Positions 6,701-14,264 of a stretch of 64,000 nt of DNA are shown in pieces. The translations under genes and the position numbers were made by a program. Below the pieces are notes generated by a model. That model ran no database searches and was not told the DNA's origin. It saw nothing but the letters and a program-made list of their open reading frames with translations. Each line of letters opens with the position of its first letter. The stretch's first letter is position 1. The DNA is from Nannocystis punicea (GTDB lineage: Bacteria > Myxococcota_A > Polyangia > Nannocystales > Nannocystaceae). The stretch covers positions 9,646,001 to 9,710,000 of the forward strand of contig NZ_CP114040.1 of NCBI RefSeq assembly GCF_026965555.1, read 5' to 3'.

Positions 6701-8423
6701 GTCGCCCCCAAACACCCGGCGCGGCGGACAGGCGCTACTTTGGCTGGCGGCCTGGTCGCTGGGGTGCGGCGCGACGACGGACGACCCGCGGCCGCCGCTC
6801 GAGTGGCACGGGGAGCGGGTCTCGCTCGGGACGGACCTCGTCGACGAGGTCTGTCCCGGCACGCTCGCCGCCCTCGATCGCGGCATCCTGCAGATCGAGG
6901 CCGAGCTGGGGCTGGCGGCCAGCTCGGAGCGGATCTCGTTCTGGGCGCTGACGTCCGACCTCCTCGAGCAGATCGGCGTCTGCCCTTCGGGGCGGGGTTG
7001 CGCGCTGCGCAGCATCGTGTACTTGAGCGGCGGGGGATTTCAGCGGTCCTACCTCCACGAGCTCGTCCACGCCCGACAGCGGCAATTGGTGAGCTCCAAC
7101 AAGCGGCTCTTCGAGGAGGGGCTGGCGACCGCGCTCGGCGGCGGCGGCGGTTGTCTGGCGTACGAGGACTGCGCCCGCGCCGAGCTCGACGACCTGTTGT
7201 CGATCTCGACGTCCGGGGAGCTCGGCCTGCCCGGGTATACCGCCGGCGCGGACCTCGTGCACGGCATGCTCGCGGAGCATGGGCCGGCGGAGGTGCTCGC
7301 CTTCCTGGCCGAACTCGAGCGCGACACGCCGCCGGCCGAGGTCCGGAAGCGGTATCAATCGCGGTTCGGCCGCTCGCTGACCGACGATTATTCGGCGTAC
7401 TTGCGCGGCCCGCTGTCGACGTACACGCCTGCGCAGCTCGAGTGCGACGCGCCGGCGGCCCCCGTCGCCGGGCCGGCGGGCGGGATCCTGCTGCAGGCCG
7501 ACATGGATTGCGGCGATCCGCAGGTCGTCGACGACTTCGCGCGCGCGAGCGAGGGCGATCCGCCCGGCGGGCTGGTCGAGTGGACCTTCGTCGTCGAGCC
7601 CCGCCACGCCGGGGTGTACACGCTCTCGGGGTCGACGCCGGCCGCGAACACTCTGAGCCTGCGTCGGTGCGCGCCTCACGGTTTTGTCTGGGAGCACCTG
7701 GCCGACGAGGGGCCGTGGACCCTGGCGACGAATCTGCCGCCGAACCCGCCGCGAACGATCGTCCTCGGTCCGGGCCTGCACCAGATCGTCTGGCGTGATT
7801 CCCTCGACCAGGGGGCGCGCCTCGACCTCCGACTCGTCCCGGCTTGCACCTTCGAAGCCCAGGATTGTCCCTTGGGCCAGCAGTGCACGATCTGGAACGC
7901 TTGCGAGCCGCAGGTCGAGCAGCCGGCGCCGCTCGGCGCGACGTGCTCGGACGACGGCCCGACGCGCGCCTGCGAGGCCGGGGCGCGGTGCGTCGGCGGC
8001 GTCTGCACCGCGGAGTGTGACGCCACCCGGGAGTGCGCCCCGGGCTCGGGCTGCGCGCGCATCCGCGTGTGCGGTGGCGACTGCGACCTCGTCGCGCAGG
8101 ACTGCCCCACGGGGTCGACGTGCTTGCCGGCCGCAGATCCGGCCCGGACGGCCGCGGGCAAGGGGCAGTGCGTGGCCGCGGGCGCGGGCGAATTCCTGGC
8201 CGGCTGCGATCGACGCGAGGGCGGCTGCGCGGAGGGGCTCAGCTGCGAATTCGTGCGGGTCTCCGGGCTCCCCGACGAGGCCGGGTGCGCGGACGACGAC
8301 CGCGAGGGCTGCTGCGTGCCGCTGTGCGATCCGTCCGCGGCCGACCCCGGCTGCCCCGAGTCCGTGCCGTTCTGCGATCCGATCGCGGACGGGCCGGCCG
8401 GGGTCTGTCGCACGCAGTATTGA
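6693..8423 (+). CDS. Lipoprotein with HExxH zinc metallopeptidase motif
   Basis: 576 residues from ATG 6693, chosen because it gives a signal peptide with lipobox WSLGC (Cys about 25). At residues 122-126 the sequence HELVH is a classical HExxH zinc site, followed about 15 residues later by FEEGLATALG, whose Glu could be the third ligand as in gluzincins. The catalytic-type domain spans about 40-260; a less defined domain follows to about 390. The last 180 residues are Cys-rich with spacing like CxxxxxCxxxxxC (for example CPLGQQCTIWNAC), a surface module common in this group. It is probably an outer-surface protease or an inactive relative. A convergent gene follows behind a strong hairpin. 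Confidence 0.8.
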   Translation: MIESPPNTRRGGQALLWLAAWSLGCGATTDDPRPPLEWHGERVSLGTDLVDEVCPGTLAALDRGILQIEAELGLAASSERISFWALTSDLLEQIGVCPSGRGCALRSIVYLSGGGFQRSYLHELVHARQRQLVSSNKRLFEEGLATALGGGGGCLAYEDCARAELDDLLSISTSGELGLPGYTAGADLVHGMLAEHGPAEVLAFLAELERDTPPAEVRKRYQSRFGRSLTDDYSAYLRGPLSTYTPAQLECDAPAAPVAGPAGGILLQADMDCGDPQVVDDFARASEGDPPGGLVEWTFVVEPRHAGVYTLSGSTPAANTLSLRRCAPHGFVWEHLADEGPWTLATNLPPNPPRTIVLGPGLHQIVWRDSLDQGARLDLRLVPACTFEAQDCPLGQQCTIWNACEPQVEQPAPLGATCSDDGPTRACEAGARCVGGVCTAECDATRECAPGSGCARIRVCGGDCDLVAQDCPTGSTCLPAADPARTAAGKGQCVAAGAGEFLAGCDRREGGCAEGLSCEFVRVSGLPDEAGCADDDREGCCVPLCDPSAADPGCPESVPFCDPIADGPAGVCRTQY

Positions 8424-8432
8424 CGGCCAAGT

Positions 8433-8480
8433 CAATGGCCCAAGGGACATGTTCTCATGAACATGTCCAAAGGACCATTG
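8433..8480. terminator. Long bidirectional hairpin between convergent genes
   Basis: The inner stem GGACATGTTC (8445-8454) pairs perfectly with GAACATGTCC (8459-8468) around loop TCAT. Outside it, CAATGG (8433-8438) pairs with CCATTG (8475-8480) after a small internal loop. It fills the gap between two stop codons, as expected of a shared terminator, although no T-tract follows. Related ACATGTCC palindromes occur at 10857-10876, 20388-20397 and near 21585. Confidence 0.75.
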
Positions 8481-8482
8481 GG

Positions 8483-10426
8483 TCACTGCGGGATGACGTC
8501 GAGGTCGAGGCCGCCCGGGTACCAGTAGCTGCCGAAGTCGATCACGCCGTACACGCTGATGCCGACCTTGGTGTCGGAGGTGACGGTGTGGCTGCCGTTG
8601 CCGGCGTTGCTGAGCTTGACGTGGGCGAGCGAGTAGCCGCTGGCGCCGATGGCGGTGAAGTTGTTGACCGCGGCGCCGTCGACCTGGACCGTCGAGTTGT
8701 TGGGGGCGATGATGTCGACGAAGTTGGCCTGCCAGCCGGTCTGGGCGTAGAAGAGGTAGCTCGAGCGGAACTGCTCGCTCGGCACCGCGACCAGCATCGC
8801 CGGGTCGGAGGTGCCGTAGCCGGCGCTCTGGCCGACCATGTACTCGGTGACGAGGATCTTCTTGTCGGCCTCGACCACGTACTTGTTGGTGCTCTGGCCG
8901 ATCTCGACGAAGTCGCCGGCCTTGGCCAGGACCTTGTTGACCGGCTGGTCGGGCGTGAAGGTGAGCGTGGTGTTGTCCTCGCTGGCGACGATGCGGACGA
9001 TGACGGCCTTCTCGAGCGCGTTGTTGGGTTGCTGCACCGGCGGGGCGACGATGTACTTCTTGGCCAGCGCCTCGATCGGGAACATCGACTCCTCGAGGTG
9101 ATCGCAGGCGGTGATGCCGATCGGGACCTGCGTGCAGTCGTGGCCGCCGATCACCTGGACCGGCTTGTTGGCGGTGACGATCGACCCGGTCGGGTCGCCG
9201 CCGTTGGCCGTGGTGATCTGCAGGACGTCGCCGTCGTTGAGCGTGATGTTGTTGCCGTTGCCCTGGGCGTCGACGCCGCCGCCGGCCTGGGTCGGCACGC
9301 CGTTCTTGGGCGCCTTGACGTTGACGACGGTGCCGTCCTCGTGCGCGGTGATCGAGATGAAGCCCGGGTAGGGGTTCCAGTGGTTCCAGGCGGCGACGAG
9401 GTAGTTGCCGGTCCAGGTGTTGACCGGCAGCAGGAGCGAGGCGTCGTTGGTGACGTCGGCGTTGAGCGGGTTGAACTGGTAGACGGTGACCGGCTGGGTC
9501 GAGCGCAGGCGGTAGGCGCCGTCGGTGATCTTCACCGTCGGGCCTGTCCCGTTGGTCAGCTCGGTGACCCACGGCAGGTTGATCACCGCGACGCTGTTGG
9601 CGGCGACCATCTGCTGCACGACCTGGTTGGCGCCGCGGTGGACGGTCACGGTCGCCGAATTGCCGGTGGTGTTGGCGACCGCGACCGCGTAGGGGTTGGC
9701 GGGGCCGACGAAGACGTCGAGCTGCTGGGTGACGACGGGGTAGTACTCGCAGCCGATGTACGAGGTGCCGATGTTGGCGCAGGCGCCGACGCACTGGCCG
9801 AAGTTGGCGTCGCACGACAGGCCGAGCAGCGGGTCGCAGCTGTCGCCGGCGACGAAGCCGTCGCCCTGGTCGTTGCAGACCAGGACCTGGTTGCCGTCGC
9901 ACTTGGTGGCGCCGGGGTCGCAGGCGACGCAGCCGAGCGGCTCGACGCACAGCTCGGGGCACGGCGTCTCCGACTTGAACCCGCCCATGCCGTCGCAGAC
10001 CTGCGCGACGTTGCCGCTACACTGCACCTGGTCCTCCGCGCACGGCTGGGGACCGGTGGTGCTGGTGGTGTCGTCGGTGGTCCCGTCGGTGCTGGGCTCG
10101 GTGGTGCCGGTCGAGGTGCCGCTGGGATCGGTGGTGCCGGTCGAGGTGCCGGGCTCGTCGGTGGTGCTGCTGGTGACCGGGCTGGTCGTCGAGGTCGTCG
10201 GGCCGCTCGTGTCGCTGCCGGCCGAGTTGTCGGTGGTGCTGCTGGTCGGCGAAGAGGTCGAGCCGGTCGGGTCCTGCGTGTCGACCCCGCTCGAACCCTG
10301 GCTGGTGCTCGTGGTCGTGCTGACGCCGGCGGTGATCGAGACGACGCCGGTGCCGTCGTCGCCGCAGCCGGCGAGGGAGGTGATCAGGGCGGTGGCACAG
10401 AGATGGCGCATTCCAGGGCGGAGCAT
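8483..10426 (-). CDS. IgGFc-binding-domain lipoprotein
   Basis: 647 residues from ATG 10426 (ATG 10411 also possible). The signal peptide ends LAGC. A linker of about 110 residues is almost pure Ser/Thr/Gly/Asp, then come Cys pairs (CAEDQVQCSGNVAQVC and CEPLGCVAC-like) of the short repeat type. From about residue 270 to the end lies a beta-rich domain matching the IgGFc-binding family, with VYQFNPLN, LPVNTW, GNYLVAAWNHW, VIGGHDC and GLDLDVIPQ as landmarks. In other organisms this domain is found in secreted adhesive or mucin-associated proteins; here a surface adhesion role is inferred. An upstream frame extends to 10627 but lacks a signal sequence. Confidence 0.85.
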   Translation of the reverse strand: MLRPGMRHLCATALITSLAGCGDDGTGVVSITAGVSTTTSTSQGSSGVDTQDPTGSTSSPTSSTTDNSAGSDTSGPTTSTTSPVTSSTTDEPGTSTGTTDPSGTSTGTTEPSTDGTTDDTTSTTGPQPCAEDQVQCSGNVAQVCDGMGGFKSETPCPELCVEPLGCVACDPGATKCDGNQVLVCNDQGDGFVAGDSCDPLLGLSCDANFGQCVGACANIGTSYIGCEYYPVVTQQLDVFVGPANPYAVAVANTTGNSATVTVHRGANQVVQQMVAANSVAVINLPWVTELTNGTGPTVKITDGAYRLRSTQPVTVYQFNPLNADVTNDASLLLPVNTWTGNYLVAAWNHWNPYPGFISITAHEDGTVVNVKAPKNGVPTQAGGGVDAQGNGNNITLNDGDVLQITTANGGDPTGSIVTANKPVQVIGGHDCTQVPIGITACDHLEESMFPIEALAKKYIVAPPVQQPNNALEKAVIVRIVASEDNTTLTFTPDQPVNKVLAKAGDFVEIGQSTNKYVVEADKKILVTEYMVGQSAGYGTSDPAMLVAVPSEQFRSSYLFYAQTGWQANFVDIIAPNNSTVQVDGAAVNNFTAIGASGYSLAHVKLSNAGNGSHTVTSDTKVGISVYGVIDFGSYWYPGGLDLDVIPQ

Positions 10427-10612
10427 GTAGTTGTCGGTATCACGACCCGACCTGCGACTCCATCCCATGCGGATGCGTACTGCGCTCGAAATTGTCCGCT
10501 CGCCGTCCGCGCGTTCGCCACGGCGGGGCCCGTCCGGGCCTCCGAGGGGCGTGGCGTTCGCCTGAACGAGGCGGAATCCTTCGCGCGACGAGTGGCGCTC
10601 GCGCGCTCGCGG

Positions 10613-10765
10613 CTCGTCCTGCCGCACGTGCAGGGGTCGCCGAATGCTCCTCCGAAGGACCCCGACTCGGCGGTGCCGTCCGACTCGCTGGACCCGCCCG
10701 GTGGGTGTTCACGCGCGCGTCCTCACCGGCCGTGCAGGGCCGCTCCTCGCGGGACCCAACGACAG
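10613..10765 (-). pseudogene. Decayed fragment of the Cys-rich lipoprotein gene at 12150
   Basis: The minus-strand sequence closely follows codons of the plus-strand gene at about 12470-12615. One frame reads GGSSESDGTAESGSFGGAFG then DPCTCG, against GGSSESEGTSDSGSPSAGEF then GDPCTCG in the intact gene. The preceding part (EDARVN against DACVN) continues in another frame, so at least one frameshift is present. Nucleotide identity looks near 80 percent over roughly 130 bp. The rest of the gene is missing. It lies in the 650-bp gap between the IgGFc lipoprotein and the sigma factor and suggests past duplication and loss of a lipoprotein gene. Confidence 0.75.
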
Positions 10766-10854
10766 CGGAGCAAGCATGAGACGTCGTGAGCTCCGGGCCC
10801 GGCTGGCTGGGCATGCTCCTGCTGGGGCACGGCCGGCGCCGCGCTCGACGAGCG

Positions 10855-10880
10855 CGACATGTCCATGAGGACATGTGTCG
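10855..10880. terminator. ACATGTCC hairpin
   Basis: ACATGTCC (10857-10864) and GGACATGT (10869-10876) form a perfect eight-base-pair stem around loop ATGA; an alternative pairing uses the flanking CGACA/TGTCG. It lies downstream of the minus-strand sigma gene and is the same palindrome class as the hairpin at 8433-8480. A terminator or protein-binding site are both possible. Confidence 0.5.
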
Positions 10881-11075
10881 TGAATTCGTCGGTGTGATGA
10901 TTCCGTTCGGACAGCGGGCGGCGCACGACCTGGCCGGATCGGCAGGCTCGGCCTCGATGGTCCGTGAACGAGCGAGGCCGAGGCACGCCCCGCGAGGCTC
11001 AACGGCGCCGGATGGGCGGTGCGCGGGCGTCGTTCGCCATCGACCCCAGGCCGCATCCTGGGGGCGCCACGTGAT

Positions 11076-11735
11076 TCAGGGGTCGTCTTCGAGCGGCGCG
11101 TCGGACGTCCAGCCATGCTGCGCGCGGACCTCGGCGGCCCATGCGTCGAGGTCCGCGACGGTCGGGGCCGCGGGCGGCGAGGCGGCCAGGCGGGCCGCGA
11201 TGGCGGCGCGCAGGCGGTCCTTGCCGCGGGCGAGCTGGCTGCGCAGCGTCGGCTCGGCGATGTCGAGCAGCAGCGCCGATTCGCGGCTCGTGAGGCCGCT
11301 GAAGTACCGCAGCTCGAGCACGACCTGGTCGTGGAGGGGCAGCTGGCGCAGGGCGTCGACGAACACCTGGGCCTGGCGCCGCGCCATGACGATCGAGCTC
11401 GGCGAGGCCGGAGCGAGGTCGTCGACGCACAGCTCGGTGAAGTCGAGGAGCTCGCGCTGCCGCTTGTATCGCTTGCGGATGTAGGCGTGCAGCACGTTGT
11501 GGGCGACGGCGTAGAGGTAGCGCCGGAAGCTCGTCTCGCCGCGGAACTGCGGCAGCGACTCGAGCGCGCCGAGGAAGGTCTGATGCACGAGGTCGGCCGG
11601 GTCGTCGCCGCCGGCGACCTTGTTGCAGAAGAACCGCGACATCTCGCGGTAGTGCCGGGAGACCAGCACGTCGCCGGCGCCCGCCTCCTTGTCGCGCCAG
11701 GCCCGCGCGAGCTCCCAGTCACCGGGCTCGGACAT
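11076..11735 (-). CDS. ECF RNA polymerase sigma factor
   Basis: 219 residues from ATG 11735; longer upstream frames lack family similarity. Region 2 is visible at about 25-95 (ADLVHQTFLGALESLPQFRG followed by SFRRYLYAVAHNVL), and region 4 at about 130-185 (LPLHDQVVLELRYFSGLTSR and ALLLDIAEPTLRSQLARGK). A short C-terminal tail of about 35 residues (VADLDAWAAEVRAQHGW) may be a small regulatory extension. A divergent Cys-rich lipoprotein begins 414 bp away and no anti-sigma gene is adjacent. The class is certain; the stimulus and regulon are unknown. Confidence 0.9.
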   Translation of the reverse strand: MSEPGDWELARAWRDKEAGAGDVLVSRHYREMSRFFCNKVAGGDDPADLVHQTFLGALESLPQFRGETSFRRYLYAVAHNVLHAYIRKRYKRQRELLDFTELCVDDLAPASPSSIVMARRQAQVFVDALRQLPLHDQVVLELRYFSGLTSRESALLLDIAEPTLRSQLARGKDRLRAAIAARLAASPPAAPTVADLDAWAAEVRAQHGWTSDAPLEDDP

Positions 11736-12149
11736 CCGCGCGAGTATACCCTCGCCCGGTCGACCGCTCGCCCGCGCCTCGAGCGCGTCGACCCGCCACG
11801 CCGCCACGCCGGAAGAACGCAGCAGCTCGCCCGAGCAGCGCCGCGTCGGCTCGCCGATCGGCTGCGAGCGCGCGCGGGCTCGCTCGAGCGGCCGGCGGCG
11901 ACCGCCTCGACAGCGGCGCCTCTCGCGCGGCATCGCGCCGAAAAAAAGTTGCCCGGGCCCGCCGATCAAAGTCCGGGACGTCGACACTCGTCGATCCGCC
12001 GCGACGAGACCCGCCGGACGAGCGGAGCCGTCGCACCACGTCCATCCATTGAAACGACCATGCCTGGCGCGGGAACCCGGCCGACGACGCCGCGGCCGCG
12101 ACGTCTGCCGTCAATTCATGTTTCGTCACCTTCGATCGATCGGGTCATC
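11736..12149. other. Divergent promoter region between sigma factor and lipoprotein
   Basis: The 414-bp gap shows no gene. It contains a run of A residues at about 11940-11946 followed by GTTGCCCGGGCC, an AT-rich island in otherwise GC-rich DNA, which would suit a promoter or operator for either gene. No exact motif is claimed. Confidence 0.35.
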
Positions 12150-12866
12150 ATGCGAGTCTCATTAAATCTCCGGAGCGCAACCGTTAAGACAGTTTCCCTC
12201 GGGTTCGCCGCCATCCTCGCGGCGACGGCCTGCGGCGACAGCGGCAGCAACAGCAGCGCGCCGGGCACGGACACGGCCGCGGCGACCAACCCGGGCCCGG
12301 GCCCGGGCAGCGGCAGCGACGGCGGGACCGTCCCGCAAGCCGATTGCGAGTCGCGCTGCGAGGCGCACGCGACCGGGTGCGACGTGCCCGAGGCCAACGT
12401 GTCGCAGATCTGCGGGGGCATCTGCGGCGATTCGCTCACCGAGGCCGCGCTCCAGTGCATCGAGGCGCTGCCCTGCTCGGCCGGCGAGGACGAGCTCGAC
12501 GCGTGCGTGAACGACAACCCGGGCGGTTCCAGCGAGTCGGAGGGCACCTCCGATTCGGGGAGCCCCTCGGCGGGAGAATTCGGCGACCCCTGCACGTGCG
12601 GCATGACGAGCGGCGAGTGGGAGTGCTCCGGCTCGAACATCTGCGCCACGGGGCTCATCTGCGTCGGCGTCGGCAGCGACGCCGGCACCTGCCGCGGCCC
12701 GGTTTGCTGCGACAGCGAGAGCGACTGCGCGGACAAGCTCGGCAAGCAGGCGAACTGCGCCAGCGGGCAGAAGTGCACCTGCCGCGGCGAACTGGAGTGC
12801 GTCGGCGAGGCGTGCACCTGCGAGGGCGGCGCTCTGACGAACCGGGGTCTCTGCTATCCGGAGTGA
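12150..12866 (+). CDS. Cys-rich lipoprotein
   Basis: 238 residues from ATG 12150. The N-terminus has a signal peptide with lipobox AATAC near residue 28, followed by a Gly/Pro/Ser linker. About 24 Cys occur in the remainder in two clusters: residues 60-115 (CESRCEAHATGC, CGGICG) and 140-238 (CTCGMTSGEWEC, CCDSESDC, CTCRGELEC). The second cluster is reminiscent of disulfide-knotted repeats. A broken copy of the middle of this gene lies at 10613-10765 on the other strand, so the family has been duplicated locally. Its divergent neighbour is an ECF sigma factor, a possible regulator. Role unknown. Confidence 0.82.
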   Translation: MRVSLNLRSATVKTVSLGFAAILAATACGDSGSNSSAPGTDTAAATNPGPGPGSGSDGGTVPQADCESRCEAHATGCDVPEANVSQICGGICGDSLTEAALQCIEALPCSAGEDELDACVNDNPGGSSESEGTSDSGSPSAGEFGDPCTCGMTSGEWECSGSNICATGLICVGVGSDAGTCRGPVCCDSESDCADKLGKQANCASGQKCTCRGELECVGEACTCEGGALTNRGLCYPE

Positions 12867-13016
12867 TCGAGGCGGACGATCGTCACGAGTGCGGCGAAAA
12901 TCCGCGTCCAATGGGCGCTGCTGCAGATCCGGCATTCGTAGCAGCCCCGTGCCTGGGTTCCATCGGAGGCGCCTCGGAGGCGATCCTTCTCCGGCGACCT
13001 GCCAGACTCGAGCGCC

Positions 13017-13991
13017 ATGATTGAACTGTTCCGCGGCGGCGCTGCTCGCCATCTCTTCCTCGGCGCGGTGCTCACATCGGCCTGTGCCCCGGCGATCGCG
13101 GAGCAGGTGGCGCAGGGCCGCTGGTACCCGGCCTGTCGTCGGGCCCGCGACGGCGAGACGCGGGCCGAGTTCGAGCGGGCGGTCCTCCGCGAGCTGGCGA
13201 CGGCGCTGACGCTCGACGTACAGGTGCTCGACCGAGGCGCGCTGGGGCGCGAGCTCGGCGTCCCGATCGAGGGCGAGCTCGCCGACCAGGTCCTGCTGAT
13301 GCGTTTCGTCGGCCACGTCGAGTCGACCCGAATCGAGGATGCACAGGTGCGGCTCGCGTATGTCAGCGACGGAGACCGATGGTTCGGGCACCCGCACTGG
13401 CGGAATGACCTCAAGGTCTGGGACGGCGGCGAGGCGGAGCTGTTCGCCGGGGACCACCAGGAGTTGCTGAGCGACCTCGGCATGGCCGAGCTGCTGCTCG
13501 CGCCGCTCGACGAACCGGCACCTCGCGGGCCCTTGAGCTCGCGCTTGATCGACAGCGTGCCGATCCCGTGGAGCGGAGGCGGCAATATCGGCGAGCTGCG
13601 CAAGCAACTCCACGGCAAGGCCGACGCCGAAGCGACGCGGGAGCACCGTGCGCAGCAACACGCGCGTGCGAAGGTCATGCGCAGCGACCCGGTCCACGGA
13701 CCGGCCGCCACGCGCCTCGAGAAGCGGCTGGCGAGCGGCGAGTGGCTGCTCCTCCGGTGGGCCCACGGACGGACCTACCCGCGGTCGCCGGCGAGGATCG
13801 ACGTGGAAGTGTCGGGAGTCGTCGTCGGCGCGGACGGGCAACAATGGGAGCAGTGCTACCTCCTGGCGACGCTGTCCATCGCGCTCGCAGGTCCGGGCGA
13901 GTTCGCCGCTCGCGCCGGGGCGTTGTTCGGCGGCGCTCCCCGTCTGCTCGCCGACCTTCCCTGGGATATCGAGCCATGGCGCCCGCTGTGA
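13017..13991 (+). CDS. Hypothetical secreted or lipid-anchored protein
   Basis: 324 residues from ATG 13017. The first 28 residues form a signal peptide; LTSAC is a plausible lipobox and AIA just after it a possible signal peptidase I site. The body is mixed alpha/beta with few Cys and no family recognised by eye; a charged segment KADAEATREHRAQQHARAK near 200-220 looks like a solvent-exposed helix. Two GC-rich hairpins follow the stop (14033-14065 and 14090-14110), so this gene is probably transcribed alone. Function unknown; the export prediction is moderately secure. Confidence 0.7.
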   Translation: MIELFRGGAARHLFLGAVLTSACAPAIAEQVAQGRWYPACRRARDGETRAEFERAVLRELATALTLDVQVLDRGALGRELGVPIEGELADQVLLMRFVGHVESTRIEDAQVRLAYVSDGDRWFGHPHWRNDLKVWDGGEAELFAGDHQELLSDLGMAELLLAPLDEPAPRGPLSSRLIDSVPIPWSGGGNIGELRKQLHGKADAEATREHRAQQHARAKVMRSDPVHGPAATRLEKRLASGEWLLLRWAHGRTYPRSPARIDVEVSGVVVGADGQQWEQCYLLATLSIALAGPGEFAARAGALFGGAPRLLADLPWDIEPWRPL

Positions 13992-14032
13992 ATCTCCGCG
14001 GCCGGACGGGCCTCCGTCGCTGCGACGCGGCC

Positions 14033-14065
14033 GAACACGGCCCAGTGGATCGCGCCGCCGTGTTC
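14033..14065 (+). terminator. Hairpin downstream of the 13017 gene
   Basis: GAACACGGC (14033-14041) pairs perfectly with GCCGTGTTC (14057-14065) around a 15-base loop, about 40 bases after the stop codon at 13991. There is no T-run, which is usual in high-GC genomes. It is read as an intrinsic terminator or a 3' stabilising hairpin. Confidence 0.6.
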
Positions 14066-14089
14066 AGCCACCTGCTACGAGGACCACCG

Positions 14090-14110
14090 CCGCGTTCATC
14101 CTGAACGCGG
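14090..14110 (+). terminator. Second hairpin in tandem
   Basis: CCGCGTTCA (14090-14098), loop TCC, TGAACGCGG (14102-14110) is a perfect nine-base-pair stem. Together with the hairpin at 14033-14065 it separates the 13017 gene from the TPR lipoprotein gene at 14265. Confidence 0.6.
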
Positions 14111-14264
14111 CTTCGCGGCCCGTGAAGAGCGACGAATGCGAGGAGTGGGCGCTCACGGCCCTCCTCGCGGAGATGCCCCAATGACCACGATCCTCGGCCG
14201 CCCGATTCGGCGGCCACTCTGCGCGGCGCCTCTCGGGCGCCGCGCCCTCCCACGCACCACCGGC

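Noticed and set aside
6735..9962. A 1075-codon open frame on the minus strand
   Set aside because: It runs antisense through the HExxH lipoprotein gene and out of frame through the IgGFc gene. It is Arg/Pro-rich with no domain, as expected of GC-rich shadow frames.
8033..10789. A 918-codon plus-strand frame
   Set aside because: It is antisense to the IgGFc-binding lipoprotein gene and shows Val/Asp/Arg bias typical of complementary strands. The real gene has signal peptide, lipobox and family motifs.
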